Counted from the stretch's first letter, positions 32,774 through 40,725 are shown. The stretch: DNA of 47,715 nt from an uncultured Selenomonadales bacterium (GCA_900315345.1 OMYP01000021.1:1-47715); one strand, 5' to 3'. Notes: generated by a model from the sequence alone, not told the origin. Made by a program: numbers and translations.

Positions 32774-33694
32774 TTATAAAATCGCATCCAGAATATCCCG
32801 GCCGCCCTTTTCCAGCATCCGGTTGCCCAGGGTCTTGCCCAGAACAATGGCATCGGCAGGATCTCCGTCAATCTCATCGCGTATCAGGGTAGAGCCATCC
32901 AGAGAGGCGATGATAGCAGTGATGTGCATAGTATCATTTGCTATGTCTGCATGGACGCCGATAGGTACCTGGCAGCCTCCTTCCACTAATCCTAAAAAAG
33001 CCCGTTCCGCATCGGTACAGCTTTTTGTTTCCGGGTGATTTAAGAATTCCAGCAAAGCGCGGACTTCTGTGTTATCCGAACGGCATTCAATGGCCAGGGC
33101 TCCCTGTCCTACGGCAGGGATGCAGAAGTCGCAGGGGAGTGTTTCTTTTATCCGGTCTCCATAGCCAAGGCGGGTCAGACCTGCGGCAGCTAAAATTATA
33201 GCATCGTACCGCCCCTCATCCAGTTTGCGGAGGCGGGTGTCCACATTGCCGCGCAGATCACGGATGTCCAAATCAGGCCGTCTGGCCAGTAGCTGGGCTT
33301 TACGGCGCAGGCTGGAGGTGCCTAATACAGCTCCCGCAGGCATTTCTGCAAAAGTATGGTATTTGTTACTGACAAAAGCATCGCCCACAACAGCGCGCCG
33401 GGTAATGGCGGTCAGGCAGAGACCGTCTGGCAACTTTGTGGGCATATCTTTCAGGCTGTGGACGGCCAGATCAACTTCGCCCTCCAGCAGCGCAGTTTCT
33501 ATTTCTTTGGTGAACAGCCCCTTACCGCCAATTTTGGAAAGGGGAACGTCCAGAATTTTGTCTCCCTTGGTCACGATTTTCTGCAGGCGGACCTCACAGT
33601 CGGGATACTTTTTTTCCAGGCAGTCTTTGATGTAATTACTCTGCCAGAGGGCCAGCAGACTTTTCCTGGTTCCAATAGTTATAATTTTTTTCAT
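32774..33694 (-). CDS. hemC: Porphobilinogen deaminase (hydroxymethylbilane synthase)
   Basis: A 306-residue enzyme polymerising four porphobilinogens. The dipyrromethane cofactor cysteine is Cys241 (VEGGCQVPIG) and the catalytic aspartate is Asp83 (HSLKDMP). TIGTRKSLLALWQ at the start and GTSSLRRKAQLLA are conserved. The ATG at 33694 lies inside the end of hemA, overlapping it by 59 bases, so translation is likely coupled. GAGGA lies 11 bases before it. Confidence 0.95.
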   Translation of the reverse strand: MKKIITIGTRKSLLALWQSNYIKDCLEKKYPDCEVRLQKIVTKGDKILDVPLSKIGGKGLFTKEIETALLEGEVDLAVHSLKDMPTKLPDGLCLTAITRRAVVGDAFVSNKYHTFAEMPAGAVLGTSSLRRKAQLLARRPDLDIRDLRGNVDTRLRKLDEGRYDAIILAAAGLTRLGYGDRIKETLPCDFCIPAVGQGALAIECRSDNTEVRALLEFLNHPETKSCTDAERAFLGLVEGGCQVPIGVHADIANDTMHITAIIASLDGSTLIRDEIDGDPADAIVLGKTLGNRMLEKGGRDILDAIL

Positions 33695-34976
33695 CGTCAG
33701 GATTTTCCTCATCTTTGTCATCTAACATAAATAAACGGCTGATACAGTTTTTAATGTGTTCTTCGTCATCAGTGCCGGCGGCGGCGTTCATGTTGATCAT
33801 AGGGTCCCGCAGGAACTTGTACATGAGTCGCTCACTCATGACTTCTATTTTATGCTGCTGGTCTTCCGTCAGCTCCGGCATCTTGCGGAAAGCTTTAGAT
33901 ACGATGCGTTCCCGCAGGAAATCCATCTTGTCGTGAAGCCGGACCATGACAGGCCGCAGGGACAGATATCGTAACCGCTCTTTCAGCACGTCAATATCTT
34001 CTTCTATCAGGAGTTTTGCGGTTTCTGCATCCTGGTTTCGCAGTTCCTTATTGGTATCCACTACATTCTGCAGATCATCGATATTATACAGGACCACATT
34101 TTTCAATTCTGTTACTTCCGGATCCACATCCCGGGGAACGGCAATATCGATCAGTACAAGGGGAGTGGCTTTCTGTCGTTCTTCCAGGGCCAGGGCCAGC
34201 CGGTCCCGCTGGATGATGTAATGGGGGGCGCCGGTAGAGGTAATGACGATATCCGCATTTACCGCGTGATCAATAAATTCATCGAACCGTATGGCGGAAC
34301 CGTTGAATTTTGCCGCCAGTTCCTGCGCATGGTCGAAACTGCGGTTGGTTACAAAAATGGAAGGGGCTCCCTTGTCCAGCAGATGACGGGCCGTAAGCTC
34401 GCTCATCTTGCCGGCCCCGATGACCAGGATATCCGCTTGGGTCAGATCGCCGACGACTTTCATGGCAAGATCTACGGCCGCGGAAGACACGCTGACACTG
34501 CGATAGGCAATCTGGGTGCGGGTGCGGATCTTTTTGCCGGTAGAGATGGCCTGGTTGAAAATAGTGTTGAACAGGGTAGAAGTGGTGCCGGCCATACGGG
34601 CCAGATGATAGGCGTCCTTTACCTGGCTTAGGATCTGTCCTTCTCCTACGATTAGGGAGTCCAGGCTGCTGGCTACCAGCAGCAGATGCCGCACACAGTT
34701 TGCCCCTGTCAACATATAAAAATATTCCTGTTTAAAGGCCTTGCCCGCAATGCGTTTTACTGCTTCGTGGAGGGCAGCCATGCCGTCTTCCGGTTCCTGG
34801 GCTACCAGGTACAGCTCGGTACGGTTACAGGTGGATACCAGAACGGCTTCCGAAAAATCGTCGGATTCCCTGAAAAGCCGCAGGATATGTTTGATGCGGC
34901 TGCGGGAAAAATTAAATTTCTCCCGTACTTCTACGGGGGCTGTCTTATGGTTCAGCCCCAATACGATCAACTGCAT
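33636..34976 (-). CDS. hemA: Glutamyl-tRNA reductase
   Basis: A 446-residue NADPH enzyme that reduces glutamyl-tRNA to glutamate 1-semialdehyde, the first committed tetrapyrrole step of the C5 route. The catalytic Cys50 lies in VLVSTCNRTELY. The start LNHKTAPVEVREKF, GEGQILSQVKDAY and the NADPH motif VIGAGKMSELTARHL follow. The tail after about residue 415 is Asp/Glu-rich. It overlaps the upstream sirC-type gene by 32 bases and the downstream hemC by 59 bases. AAGGAG precedes the ATG. Confidence 0.96.
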   Translation of the reverse strand: MQLIVLGLNHKTAPVEVREKFNFSRSRIKHILRLFRESDDFSEAVLVSTCNRTELYLVAQEPEDGMAALHEAVKRIAGKAFKQEYFYMLTGANCVRHLLLVASSLDSLIVGEGQILSQVKDAYHLARMAGTTSTLFNTIFNQAISTGKKIRTRTQIAYRSVSVSSAAVDLAMKVVGDLTQADILVIGAGKMSELTARHLLDKGAPSIFVTNRSFDHAQELAAKFNGSAIRFDEFIDHAVNADIVITSTGAPHYIIQRDRLALALEERQKATPLVLIDIAVPRDVDPEVTELKNVVLYNIDDLQNVVDTNKELRNQDAETAKLLIEEDIDVLKERLRYLSLRPVMVRLHDKMDFLRERIVSKAFRKMPELTEDQQHKIEVMSERLMYKFLRDPMINMNAAAGTDDEEHIKNCISRLFMLDDKDEENPDDEKNYNYWNQEKSAGPLAE

Positions 34977-35601
34977 GTATTATAATCTCCTTTGCCTGCT
35001 GCAGTCTGCCATCTTTCACATCCTGCAGCAGTTGTTTTGTGAGGGTCTTTCTCCAGAATTCCTGTCTCGTGGCGGCGCCGGGTAAACGCTGTTTTATTTT
35101 CAGGCGCTGTTCGTCCAAAAATTCGCTGAAGGCGGCCATATCATCGCCATATTGCTGTTTCAGGTCTTCCAGCAGCAGATGGGTGAGGCGGGGATTGCCG
35201 CCGGTGGTAACGGAAAAATGCAGGCTGCCGATGTCATAGGAGCCTGCCACAGAAAAATTCCCGGCCTCCGGGTCATCCGTCACATTCAGTAAAGCGTGAT
35301 GTTGCAGTGCCTCCTGCGCAACCGCTTCGTTTACTGAACGGTTATCCGTTGCGGCAATTACAAGGAAAGCATTTTCAGTATCCCCTGCCCGGAAGGGCCG
35401 CCGGCATAATGTTAAAGCAGGATACGTTCCCTGTAACGCTGTGATTGCAGGAAGAATTTCCGGCGCAATTACCGTGACCGACGCGCCCGCTTCCAGCAGG
35501 GAACGGGTCTTTCGTAACGCTACATGGCCGCCTCCTGCCACAATACAGCGCCGGTTTTCCATATTCAGCTGTACTGTATAACGGAACTGGTTAAAAGCCA
35601 T
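34945..35601 (-). CDS. Precorrin-2 dehydrogenase (SirC/MET8-like, CysG N-terminal domain)
   Basis: A 218-residue NAD-dependent enzyme that oxidises precorrin-2 to sirohydrochlorin; related proteins also insert iron. The Rossmann motif is VAGGGHVALRKTRSLLEAGASVTVIAPE, and LVIAATDNRSVNEAV and FSVAGSYDIGSLHFSVTTGGNPRLTHLL are typical. A short C-terminal domain is present. It is the first gene of the tetrapyrrole cluster and points to siroheme or cobalamin formation. The ATG at 35601 has GAGGT in front. Confidence 0.92.
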   Translation of the reverse strand: MAFNQFRYTVQLNMENRRCIVAGGGHVALRKTRSLLEAGASVTVIAPEILPAITALQGTYPALTLCRRPFRAGDTENAFLVIAATDNRSVNEAVAQEALQHHALLNVTDDPEAGNFSVAGSYDIGSLHFSVTTGGNPRLTHLLLEDLKQQYGDDMAAFSEFLDEQRLKIKQRLPGAATRQEFWRKTLTKQLLQDVKDGRLQQAKEIIIHAVDRIGAEP

Positions 35602-35684
35602 GGGTACCTCGTGATGGTAATGAGAATTCTTCCTCTTTATAAATCGGAAACGATAGAGAAAACTTGCAAAAACATACTTTTCTT

Positions 35685-35713
35685 ATTTTATCATAAAAGC
35701 TATGTTATGTTAA
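35685..35713 (-). promoter_or_regulatory. Promoter for the tetrapyrrole cluster
   Basis: On the minus strand TTAACA (35713-35708) and TAAAAT (35690-35685) are separated by 17 bases, about 85 bases before sirC/MET8. No other good promoter is seen between the cluster's genes. No riboswitch-like structure is apparent in the leader. Confidence 0.5.
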
Positions 35714-35753
35714 CTTATTTATCTCAATCATCATAGAAATTTTACGTTTATTT

Positions 35754-35762
35754 TGGTATAAT
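35754..35762 (+). promoter_or_regulatory. Extended -10 promoter for the nitroreductase gene
   Basis: TGGTATAAT, the same extended -10 word as at 5827, lies about 60 bases before the start; it is divergent from the hem promoter. Confidence 0.6.
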
Positions 35763-35819
35763 AACTTTGTATTAATAAACTGAGTATCAAAAATTAAAAA
35801 AAGAAAAGGATGATAAACT

Positions 35820-36317
35820 ATGAACATTATTTTCAAACGTAAAAGCGTGCGCACATTTCTGGATATTGATGTGGATGATACGACTATCGAACAGATCATC
35901 CGGGCGGGTATGGCCGCTCCTTCCGCAAAAAACCAGCGCCCCTGGGAATTTTATGTGGTTCGTAATAAGGAAACCAGGGAAAAGCTGGCCCAGTGCACTC
36001 CCTATGCAAGACCTGTAGCCAATGCGCCTGTGGCGATCGTGGCATGTTACCGCACGAATGATTTATATGCGCCGCTTATGCCGCTGTTGGACATGAGCTG
36101 CTGCTGTGAGAATATGCTGATCCAGGCAGCTGCTCTGGATATGGGCTCCGTCTGGATTTCCTTTGCGCCCCATAAGGAACGGCAGGAACCGGCGAAAAAA
36201 GTGCTGAACCTGCCGGAAAACCTGGAAGTGTTTGCCGTTTTGCCAGTGGGCTACCCGAAAGGGGAAGGGAAAGTCGTGGACCGCTTCGATGCAGGCCGGA
36301 TCCACTGGGAAGCGTAA
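35820..36317 (+). CDS. Nitroreductase family FMN oxidoreductase
   Basis: A 165-residue small nitroreductase. The N-terminal KRKSVRTFLDIDVDDTTIEQIIRAGMAAPSAKNQRPWEF is the FMN-binding and dimerising segment of the family. The C-terminal ENLEVFAVLPVGYPKGEGK closes the fold. Members reduce nitro compounds, quinones or flavins with NAD(P)H; the native substrate is not predictable. It is transcribed alone from its own extended -10 promoter, divergent from the hem cluster. AAAAGGA precedes the ATG. Confidence 0.9.
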   Translation: MNIIFKRKSVRTFLDIDVDDTTIEQIIRAGMAAPSAKNQRPWEFYVVRNKETREKLAQCTPYARPVANAPVAIVACYRTNDLYAPLMPLLDMSCCCENMLIQAAALDMGSVWISFAPHKERQEPAKKVLNLPENLEVFAVLPVGYPKGEGKVVDRFDAGRIHWEA

Positions 36318-36320
36318 AGT

Positions 36321-36349
36321 TTGACAAATAGTTGCCACGATTTTAGTAT
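36321..36349 (+). promoter_or_regulatory. Promoter for the F-P repeat protein and dacF
   Basis: TTGACA (36321-36326) and TAGTAT (36344-36349) with a 17-base spacer. The -35 is perfect and the -10 weak. It is about 125 bases before the first start codon. Confidence 0.5.
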
Positions 36350-36474
36350 ATTCTGATAATCAGTATTCGGGTCCATGTGTTGCAGATTTGGAATTTCCGG
36401 CGCCGAATTTGGTACAAATTATATTATACAGTAATACCGGGCTTCACATTTTTTCGACGGAGGAGGTAAACGCT

Positions 36475-36852
36475 ATGAAAAAAATGCTTTGTTTATCGGT
36501 TCTTGTTGCGGCGGTGCTGATGTCATCATCCGCGTTTGCTTCGGAAAATTCTCTGGCGCCTTCATTTACTGTGCCTCAGAAACTGATACCCTATGGCGCT
36601 GTCGGCAGGGATGGCTATTTCAAGGGCATCCGTCTGGCGGGAAAAGTCAAGGTCGTGAACAGCTTTCCGGATATCAAGGTCCAGGTTGTCAACAGTTTCC
36701 CCGACCTGAAGGTGAAGCGGGTAGATAATTTCCCTGATAAAATCGGCGAGTGGAAATTCGTGGATAATTTCCCGGATTTCACAATTCAATATGTAAAAAG
36801 TTTCCCGGACATCAAAATCCAGTTTGTGAATAGTTTCCCGGGTGTGCCCTGA
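36475..36852 (+). CDS. Small secreted protein of six F-P repeats, unknown function
   Basis: I do not recognise this 125-residue protein. Residues 1-22 are a signal peptide (MKKMLCLSVLVAA to SAFA). After a 30-residue lead, residues 55-125 are a tandem array of an 11-residue unit with the core V-[ND]-[SN]-F-P-D-[IL]-K-[VI]. There are six copies (NSFPD, NSFPD, DNFPD, DNFPD, KSFPD, NSFPG), the third being 13 residues long. The alternating pattern suggests a beta-solenoid or stacked hairpins. The strong GGAGGAGG ribosome-binding site (36459-36466) fixes the start. DacF follows 20 bases later. A role in the periplasm or envelope is inferred from secretion and context. Confidence 0.8.
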   Translation: MKKMLCLSVLVAAVLMSSSAFASENSLAPSFTVPQKLIPYGAVGRDGYFKGIRLAGKVKVVNSFPDIKVQVVNSFPDLKVKRVDNFPDKIGEWKFVDNFPDFTIQYVKSFPDIKIQFVNSFPGVP

Positions 36853-36872
36853 AAATAATGGAAGAATCGAGT

Positions 36873-38003
36873 ATGGGAATAAAGTTTAATAATTGGAGAG
36901 AGAACAGTCTGGCTGCCTTTGGCCGTATGTTTGTTCTTTCTCTGGCAGCGTGTATTCTTTTTGCCTGCGGCGTACAGGCTGCTGCTCCGTCTGTGCTGGC
37001 TGAGTCGGCAATACTGATCAATGCCCGGACCGGCGCCGTTATTTTTGAAAAAAATGCGGATATACGTCGTGCTCCGGCAAGTATGACCAAGATGATGACT
37101 TGTATTTTATGCCTGGAAACCAAAGGCCTGAATGCAGAGTTTAAAGTGACGCAGGCTGCGGCGGCAACGGAAGACTCCTACCTGGAGATGAAGGGTGGGG
37201 AACGGCTTCTTTCCGGAGAGCTTTTGCAGGAAATGATGATGGAGTCTGATAACGGGGCCGCAGTCGTGGTGGCGCAGAATGTATCTGGCAGCGTACTGAA
37301 ATTTGCGGACCTGATGAACGAAAAGGCGAAAGAGATTGGCTGCCGGAAGACACATTTCAGTAATCCAAACGGACTGACGGCCAAATGGCATTATTCTACG
37401 GCAAGGGATATGTCAAAGATTGCGGCCTATTGTATGAAAAACCCGGATTTCCGGAATCTTGTAAGCAAAAAAAATGCCGTTATCCACTGGGCTTCCCCTG
37501 CCGGCAGGACGTATAAATCTGAAACTACTAACGAACTGCTGGGCAGGTACTCCGGTGCCAACGGAATCAAGACCGGATGGACCAATGCTGCCAGAGGCTG
37601 CGTGGCTGCTTCTGCAAAGCGGGGCGATGTGGAACTGATTGCTGTCGTGATGAAGTCGAAAGATCATGACACCCGTTTTTCCGATGCAAGGAAACTGCTG
37701 GATTATGGGTTTTCTGTCGGGGGAGAAGGGAAAATTGTTGCAGAAGATCCTGTTACAGTAAAATCAAAGCGACTGCCCGATGTTTCAAGACCGGGGGCGT
37801 CGCCTAAAAGGGCAACGGTTCCCGCAGCGTCGCCAGCTCCTAAGGCTGTTGCAACGCCGGCAGTAACATCAGCGCCTAAAACAACTGGAACACCTGCTGT
37901 ATCATCAGCCTCTGAAGCTAATGCAAGGCCTGTTGCAACAGCAGCTACTGCATCAAAAAATACAGGCATTCGGATGCCTGTGGTTCGCAGACCCGGCGCA
38001 TAA
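36873..38003 (+). CDS. D-alanyl-D-alanine carboxypeptidase (DacF/PBP5-like, S11 family) with a Pro/Ala-rich tail
   Basis: A 376-residue serine peptidase trimming peptidoglycan stem peptides. The signal sequence is within residues 1-37. The active-site SMTK is at 70-73 (Ser70 and Lys73), SDN at 125-127 and KTGWT at 233-237. The C-terminal PBP5 beta domain is absent or very reduced; from about residue 295 it has a Pro/Ala/Ser/Thr/Lys-rich tail instead, which may span the periplasm or bind the wall. The ATG at 36873 (after GGAAGA) is preferred; ATG 36858 is in frame. It follows the F-P repeat protein and is probably co-transcribed with it. Confidence 0.92.
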   Translation: MGIKFNNWRENSLAAFGRMFVLSLAACILFACGVQAAAPSVLAESAILINARTGAVIFEKNADIRRAPASMTKMMTCILCLETKGLNAEFKVTQAAAATEDSYLEMKGGERLLSGELLQEMMMESDNGAAVVVAQNVSGSVLKFADLMNEKAKEIGCRKTHFSNPNGLTAKWHYSTARDMSKIAAYCMKNPDFRNLVSKKNAVIHWASPAGRTYKSETTNELLGRYSGANGIKTGWTNAARGCVAASAKRGDVELIAVVMKSKDHDTRFSDARKLLDYGFSVGGEGKIVAEDPVTVKSKRLPDVSRPGASPKRATVPAASPAPKAVATPAVTSAPKTTGTPAVSSASEANARPVATAATASKNTGIRMPVVRRPGA

Positions 38004-38086
38004 AAGCGGTACCGATAGGCAGAAAATTTATTTAGACAATGTAAAAACATTTTTCATAGAAGGGGCTGTAACAAAATAGTCTCGCT

Positions 38087-38114
38087 ATCGGCATCCGCAA
38101 GGATGCCGATTTTT
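38087..38114 (+). terminator. Terminator at the left end of the IS
   Basis: ATCGGCATCC and GGATGCCGAT form a 10-bp stem with loop GCAA, then TTTT. It shields the transposase from readthrough from dacF. Confidence 0.8.
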
Positions 38115-38157
38115 CTATGCCCAAAAGAAAAAAGAGACCCCGAAAGGCCTCTTCTTC

Positions 38158-38166
38158 TGGTATAAT
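38158..38166 (+). promoter_or_regulatory. Extended -10 promoter of the transposase, predicting a leaderless transcript
   Basis: TGGTATAAT ends 6 bases before the ATG at 38173. Normal transcription starts 6-8 bases after a -10, which would place the first nucleotide at or next to the ATG. No SD is present. Confidence 0.6.
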
Positions 38167-38172
38167 TTAAGT

Positions 38173-39780
38173 ATGCAACCTCCCAAATTAAACCACAAAA
38201 ATTATAACAAATTTTCAACGGTAAGGCAATTGGTTCTGCCGTTAGATTACAGCCAGATGATCCCTGAAACAGAACCGGTACGGTTACTGGACGCAGTACT
38301 GGAGGAGCTGGATTACACAGCGTTACTGCGTTTATATTCCCCACAAGGCAGAAAATCCGCAGTGCCGCCTAAGATTCTTTTTAAGATCATCGTGTTCGCC
38401 ATGTCAGAGGGCATCTATTCCTTGCGTGCCATCCAGCGTCAGTGCCAGGTCAATATCCAGTACATGTGGCTGCTGCAGGGGTACAAGGCTCCCAGCCACA
38501 TGTGCATAGGCCGTTTCTATGAGCGTCTCACGGTTCCGGTACAGGAAGACCTGTTCGCCCAGTTTATCCATCTTCTGTCCGGGTTGGATGTGGTGCCAAT
38601 GGATGAAGTGTATATTGACGGAACCAAGCTGGAAGCGAATGCGAACCGGTACACGTTCGTATGGCGCAAGAACATTGAACGGGGATTGAAAAAGCTGAAA
38701 GAAAAGTACCCGGCTTTTCGGGAAGAAGTTTCCCAAGCCCTGCTGCCAGGTACAGAAAACCTGAAAGACACAGAAATGCTGGCTGCCCTGGCAGAGAAAT
38801 GCAAGGAAGAGGGAGTTCATTTTGTTTCAGGAAAGGGACACCATAAATCCGCATTGCAGAAAGCCTTTGAAAGGTGCGAAGGGTTTTGTGCAAAACGGCA
38901 GGCGTACGAGAAGCACCTGTCAGTCTTAGGAGAGCGGAACAGTTATTCCAAGACTGACCCGGATGCGACCTTCATGCGGATGAAGGAAGACCATATGAAG
39001 AACGGACAGTTGAAGGCGGCCTACAACGTACAGCTGGCGGTAGAAAGCGAGTATATTGTAGGGGTAGGGATATTTCCCAACCCGACCGATACGCGGACCC
39101 TGATCCCATTCCTGCAACACATGGAATCCCGTTTCGGCCTGAAGCCGGTCCATGTGGTAGCCGATGCCGGGTATGACAGCGAGGAAAACCTGGACTGGCT
39201 GCGTGAACACGGCTATGAGTCGGTGATAAAACCGGCGCAATATGAGAACGGCAAAAAGAAACAATACAAAAAGCGAATCGACCTGCCAGCCAATATGGAA
39301 TATGATCCGGACAAAGATGAATACACCTGCGCCAAAGGGCGGAAGCTGGTGTTTGAAAAGATCCGGAGGAAGAAACACGACAGTGGATATGTAAGTGAAT
39401 CCTATGTATACCGCTGCACCAACTGCCAGTATTGCGGGTTGCGGAAACAGTGCCAGCGGCAGGGAAACCGGAAACAGAATAAAGCGATTTATATAAACAA
39501 AAAGTACAACGGACTGCAGCAAGAGAACATGGAACGGTTCCAGAGCGAAGACGGGATCCGGTTACGGGTAAACCGGTCGATCCAGGTAGAAGGAGCTTTC
39601 GGACAAATAAAAGAAGATTATAGTTATAAACGGATTCTTCGCAGAGGAAAAGATGCGGTATACAAAGAATTGCTGTTTCTGGCATTCGGCTTTGACATCC
39701 GAAAGTTGCATAACCGTATACAGGAAGACCGGCTGATGCAACGATTTATACGAAAAGTAGATAAAGAACAAGCTTGCTGA
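38173..39780 (+). CDS. IS1182 family transposase
   Basis: A 535-residue DDE transposase. The N-terminal part (MQPPKLNHKNYNKF to SLRAIQRQCQVNIQYMWLLQG) is the DUF772-like segment. The DDE core begins VYIDGTKLEANANRYTFVWRK, continues VHVVADAGYDSEENLDWLREHGY and ends in the conserved VEGAFGQIKEDYSYKRILRRG (catalytic Glu). A Cys-rich patch (YRCTNCQYCGLRKQC) lies near residue 415. It is full length and intact, so the element may be active. The tight promoter and missing SD suggest a leaderless mRNA with low translation. Confidence 0.93.
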   Translation: MQPPKLNHKNYNKFSTVRQLVLPLDYSQMIPETEPVRLLDAVLEELDYTALLRLYSPQGRKSAVPPKILFKIIVFAMSEGIYSLRAIQRQCQVNIQYMWLLQGYKAPSHMCIGRFYERLTVPVQEDLFAQFIHLLSGLDVVPMDEVYIDGTKLEANANRYTFVWRKNIERGLKKLKEKYPAFREEVSQALLPGTENLKDTEMLAALAEKCKEEGVHFVSGKGHHKSALQKAFERCEGFCAKRQAYEKHLSVLGERNSYSKTDPDATFMRMKEDHMKNGQLKAAYNVQLAVESEYIVGVGIFPNPTDTRTLIPFLQHMESRFGLKPVHVVADAGYDSEENLDWLREHGYESVIKPAQYENGKKKQYKKRIDLPANMEYDPDKDEYTCAKGRKLVFEKIRRKKHDSGYVSESYVYRCTNCQYCGLRKQCQRQGNRKQNKAIYINKKYNGLQQENMERFQSEDGIRLRVNRSIQVEGAFGQIKEDYSYKRILRRGKDAVYKELLFLAFGFDIRKLHNRIQEDRLMQRFIRKVDKEQAC

Positions 39781-39835
39781 AGGAAAATATATGAAAAATG
39801 CCATAGGGCTTATTAAAGTGCGCTTGAAAACAGAC

Positions 39836-39885
39836 AGCGGGGTTACAGACTATCTTTGATGATAATCTGTAACCCCGCTTTAAGA
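39836..39885 (+). terminator. Strong hairpin after the transposase, inside the IS right end
   Basis: A stem of 18 of 19 paired positions (AGCGGGGTTACAGA paired with TCTGTAACCCCGCT, one mismatch, then TATC with GATA), loop TTTGAT, followed by TTAAG. The T tract is short. Confidence 0.7.
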
Positions 39886-40049
39886 TATAAAAGAAAAAGG
39901 GCTGCGCAAAATGTAGCATAAAAAGCTCATTTTGTTACAGCCCCTTTGCATCTAAAAGTAATTTGATTTCAGTCATTTTTCAAAGTTGCTTTTTGCAAAT
40001 AAAACTTTGGAACTTCGGCAGGCGTGCAGACAAATTAATCATCGGTACC

Positions 40050-40409
40050 TTAAGCTTCTTCTTCGTTAATGATAAATCCGATGCGGCGGCCTGATTTCTC
40101 TTCTCCTTCTTCCGGAATATCTTCCTCCTGGATAGGCTTTTTCAGGGTGATCAGGCACAGTGTGAACTGGGAAATATGCTGGATCATCTTCAGGGCTTCC
40201 CCGGTGTTGGGGTCGAATCCATAAAGAACGATCAGGTCCGGATTCCAGTAACCCAGCCGCCGTATGATGATAGGGCGGTTGGAAAAAGAAGCCAGACTCA
40301 TGGCGGCTACTTCGTCCGGTTGCAGACTCTTTTCAAAATTGCGGATCAGTTTGTTGATTCTCTCACACATGTTGGCTGCTGCGGTTTTGCTTATTGCAGG
40401 ACTGTTCAT
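40050..40409 (-). CDS. DUF6173-like small protein of unknown function
   Basis: A 119-residue protein with no signal peptide or membrane segment. ERINKLIRNFEKSLQPDEVAAMSLASF, RLGYWNPDLIVLYGFDPNTGEALKMIQHISQFTLCLITLKK resembles the small DUF6173 family as I recall it (not verified). The C-terminal 25 residues are acidic. ATG 40409 follows an excellent AAAGGAGG ribosome-binding site; the frame continues upstream, but through an AT-rich promoter. A leader of about 95 bases and the GTATAC triple (40530-40551) stand before it, so it is likely tightly regulated. Confidence 0.65.
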   Translation of the reverse strand: MNSPAISKTAAANMCERINKLIRNFEKSLQPDEVAAMSLASFSNRPIIIRRLGYWNPDLIVLYGFDPNTGEALKMIQHISQFTLCLITLKKPIQEEDIPEEGEEKSGRRIGFIINEEEA

Positions 40410-40509
40410 AAATATTTCCTCCTTTGTGTCGGCAGATGCCGGTGTGCCATTAGGGATCAAATGACAGGCAGTTGAATTTTTAAACATTTCTAATGTTTTG
40501 ACTGTAACT

Positions 40510-40515
40510 ATTATA
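40510..40515 (-). promoter_or_regulatory. -10 element of the DUF6173-like gene
   Basis: On the minus strand TATAAT (40515-40510). The -35 position at 17 bases falls within the GTATAC repeats (40530-40551), so an operator there could block RNA polymerase. Confidence 0.5.
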
Positions 40516-40529
40516 ACACGAAACATCAT

Positions 40530-40551
40530 GTATACATGTATACACGTATAC
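40530..40551. promoter_or_regulatory. Operator candidate: three GTATAC palindromes at 8-bp spacing
   Basis: GTATAC occurs at 40530-40535, 40538-40543 and 40546-40551, with 2-base spacers AT and AC. Each hexamer is self-complementary, and the array is nearly palindromic. It overlaps the -35 position of the DUF6173-like gene and lies about 40 bases upstream of the symporter's -10. A regulator binding site is the natural reading (inference). Confidence 0.6.
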
Positions 40552-40585
40552 TTTGCCTCAAATTGTAGCAAAACTGTGAAAAAGA

Positions 40586-40594
40586 TGCTACAAT
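40586..40594 (+). promoter_or_regulatory. Extended -10 promoter of the symporter gene
   Basis: TGCTACAAT, an extended -10 with one change, about 130 bases before the start codon; divergent from the DUF6173-like gene's promoter. Confidence 0.5.
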
Positions 40595-40725
40595 ATCAGC
40601 AAATTTAATCGGGAGACGATGCTTCGTTTAGTTTAGTTTATTCAACGTTGCTTCCTTTCAGTTATGGCTTCGTACAAAATAGACAGGCAATGAAGCGGGG
40701 ATTTCCTGAAGAAACGAGGTAAAAT

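Larger units (their letters stand above)
38060..39946 (+). mobile_element. IS1182-like insertion sequence, complete
   Basis: An element of 1887 bases with 18-base perfect terminal inverted repeats, AAGGGGCTGTAACAAAAT at 38060-38077 and its complement at 39929-39946. The single transposase gene is intact. The ends carry two hairpins: ATCGGCATCC/GGATGCCGAT with T run (38087-38114) on the left, and a long stem at 39836-39879 on the right, both able to stop transcription entering or leaving. No target-site duplication is evident next to the ends. It lies between dacF and the DUF6173-like gene, interrupting neither. Confidence 0.93.

Noticed and set aside
35602..35819. A riboswitch before the tetrapyrrole cluster
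   Set aside because: The leader is short and AT-rich and has no cobalamin- or T-box-like conserved blocks; only promoter sequences are seen.
36561..36852. CRISPR-like repeats around the F-P repeat gene
   Set aside because: The repeats are in-frame codons of a tandem-repeat protein with changing sequence and no equal-length spacers; no cas gene is present.
38050..39956. Target-site duplication around the IS
   Set aside because: The flanks (TTTTCATAG left, TGCATCTAA right) do not share a convincing direct repeat; the duplication may have decayed or been lost by recombination.
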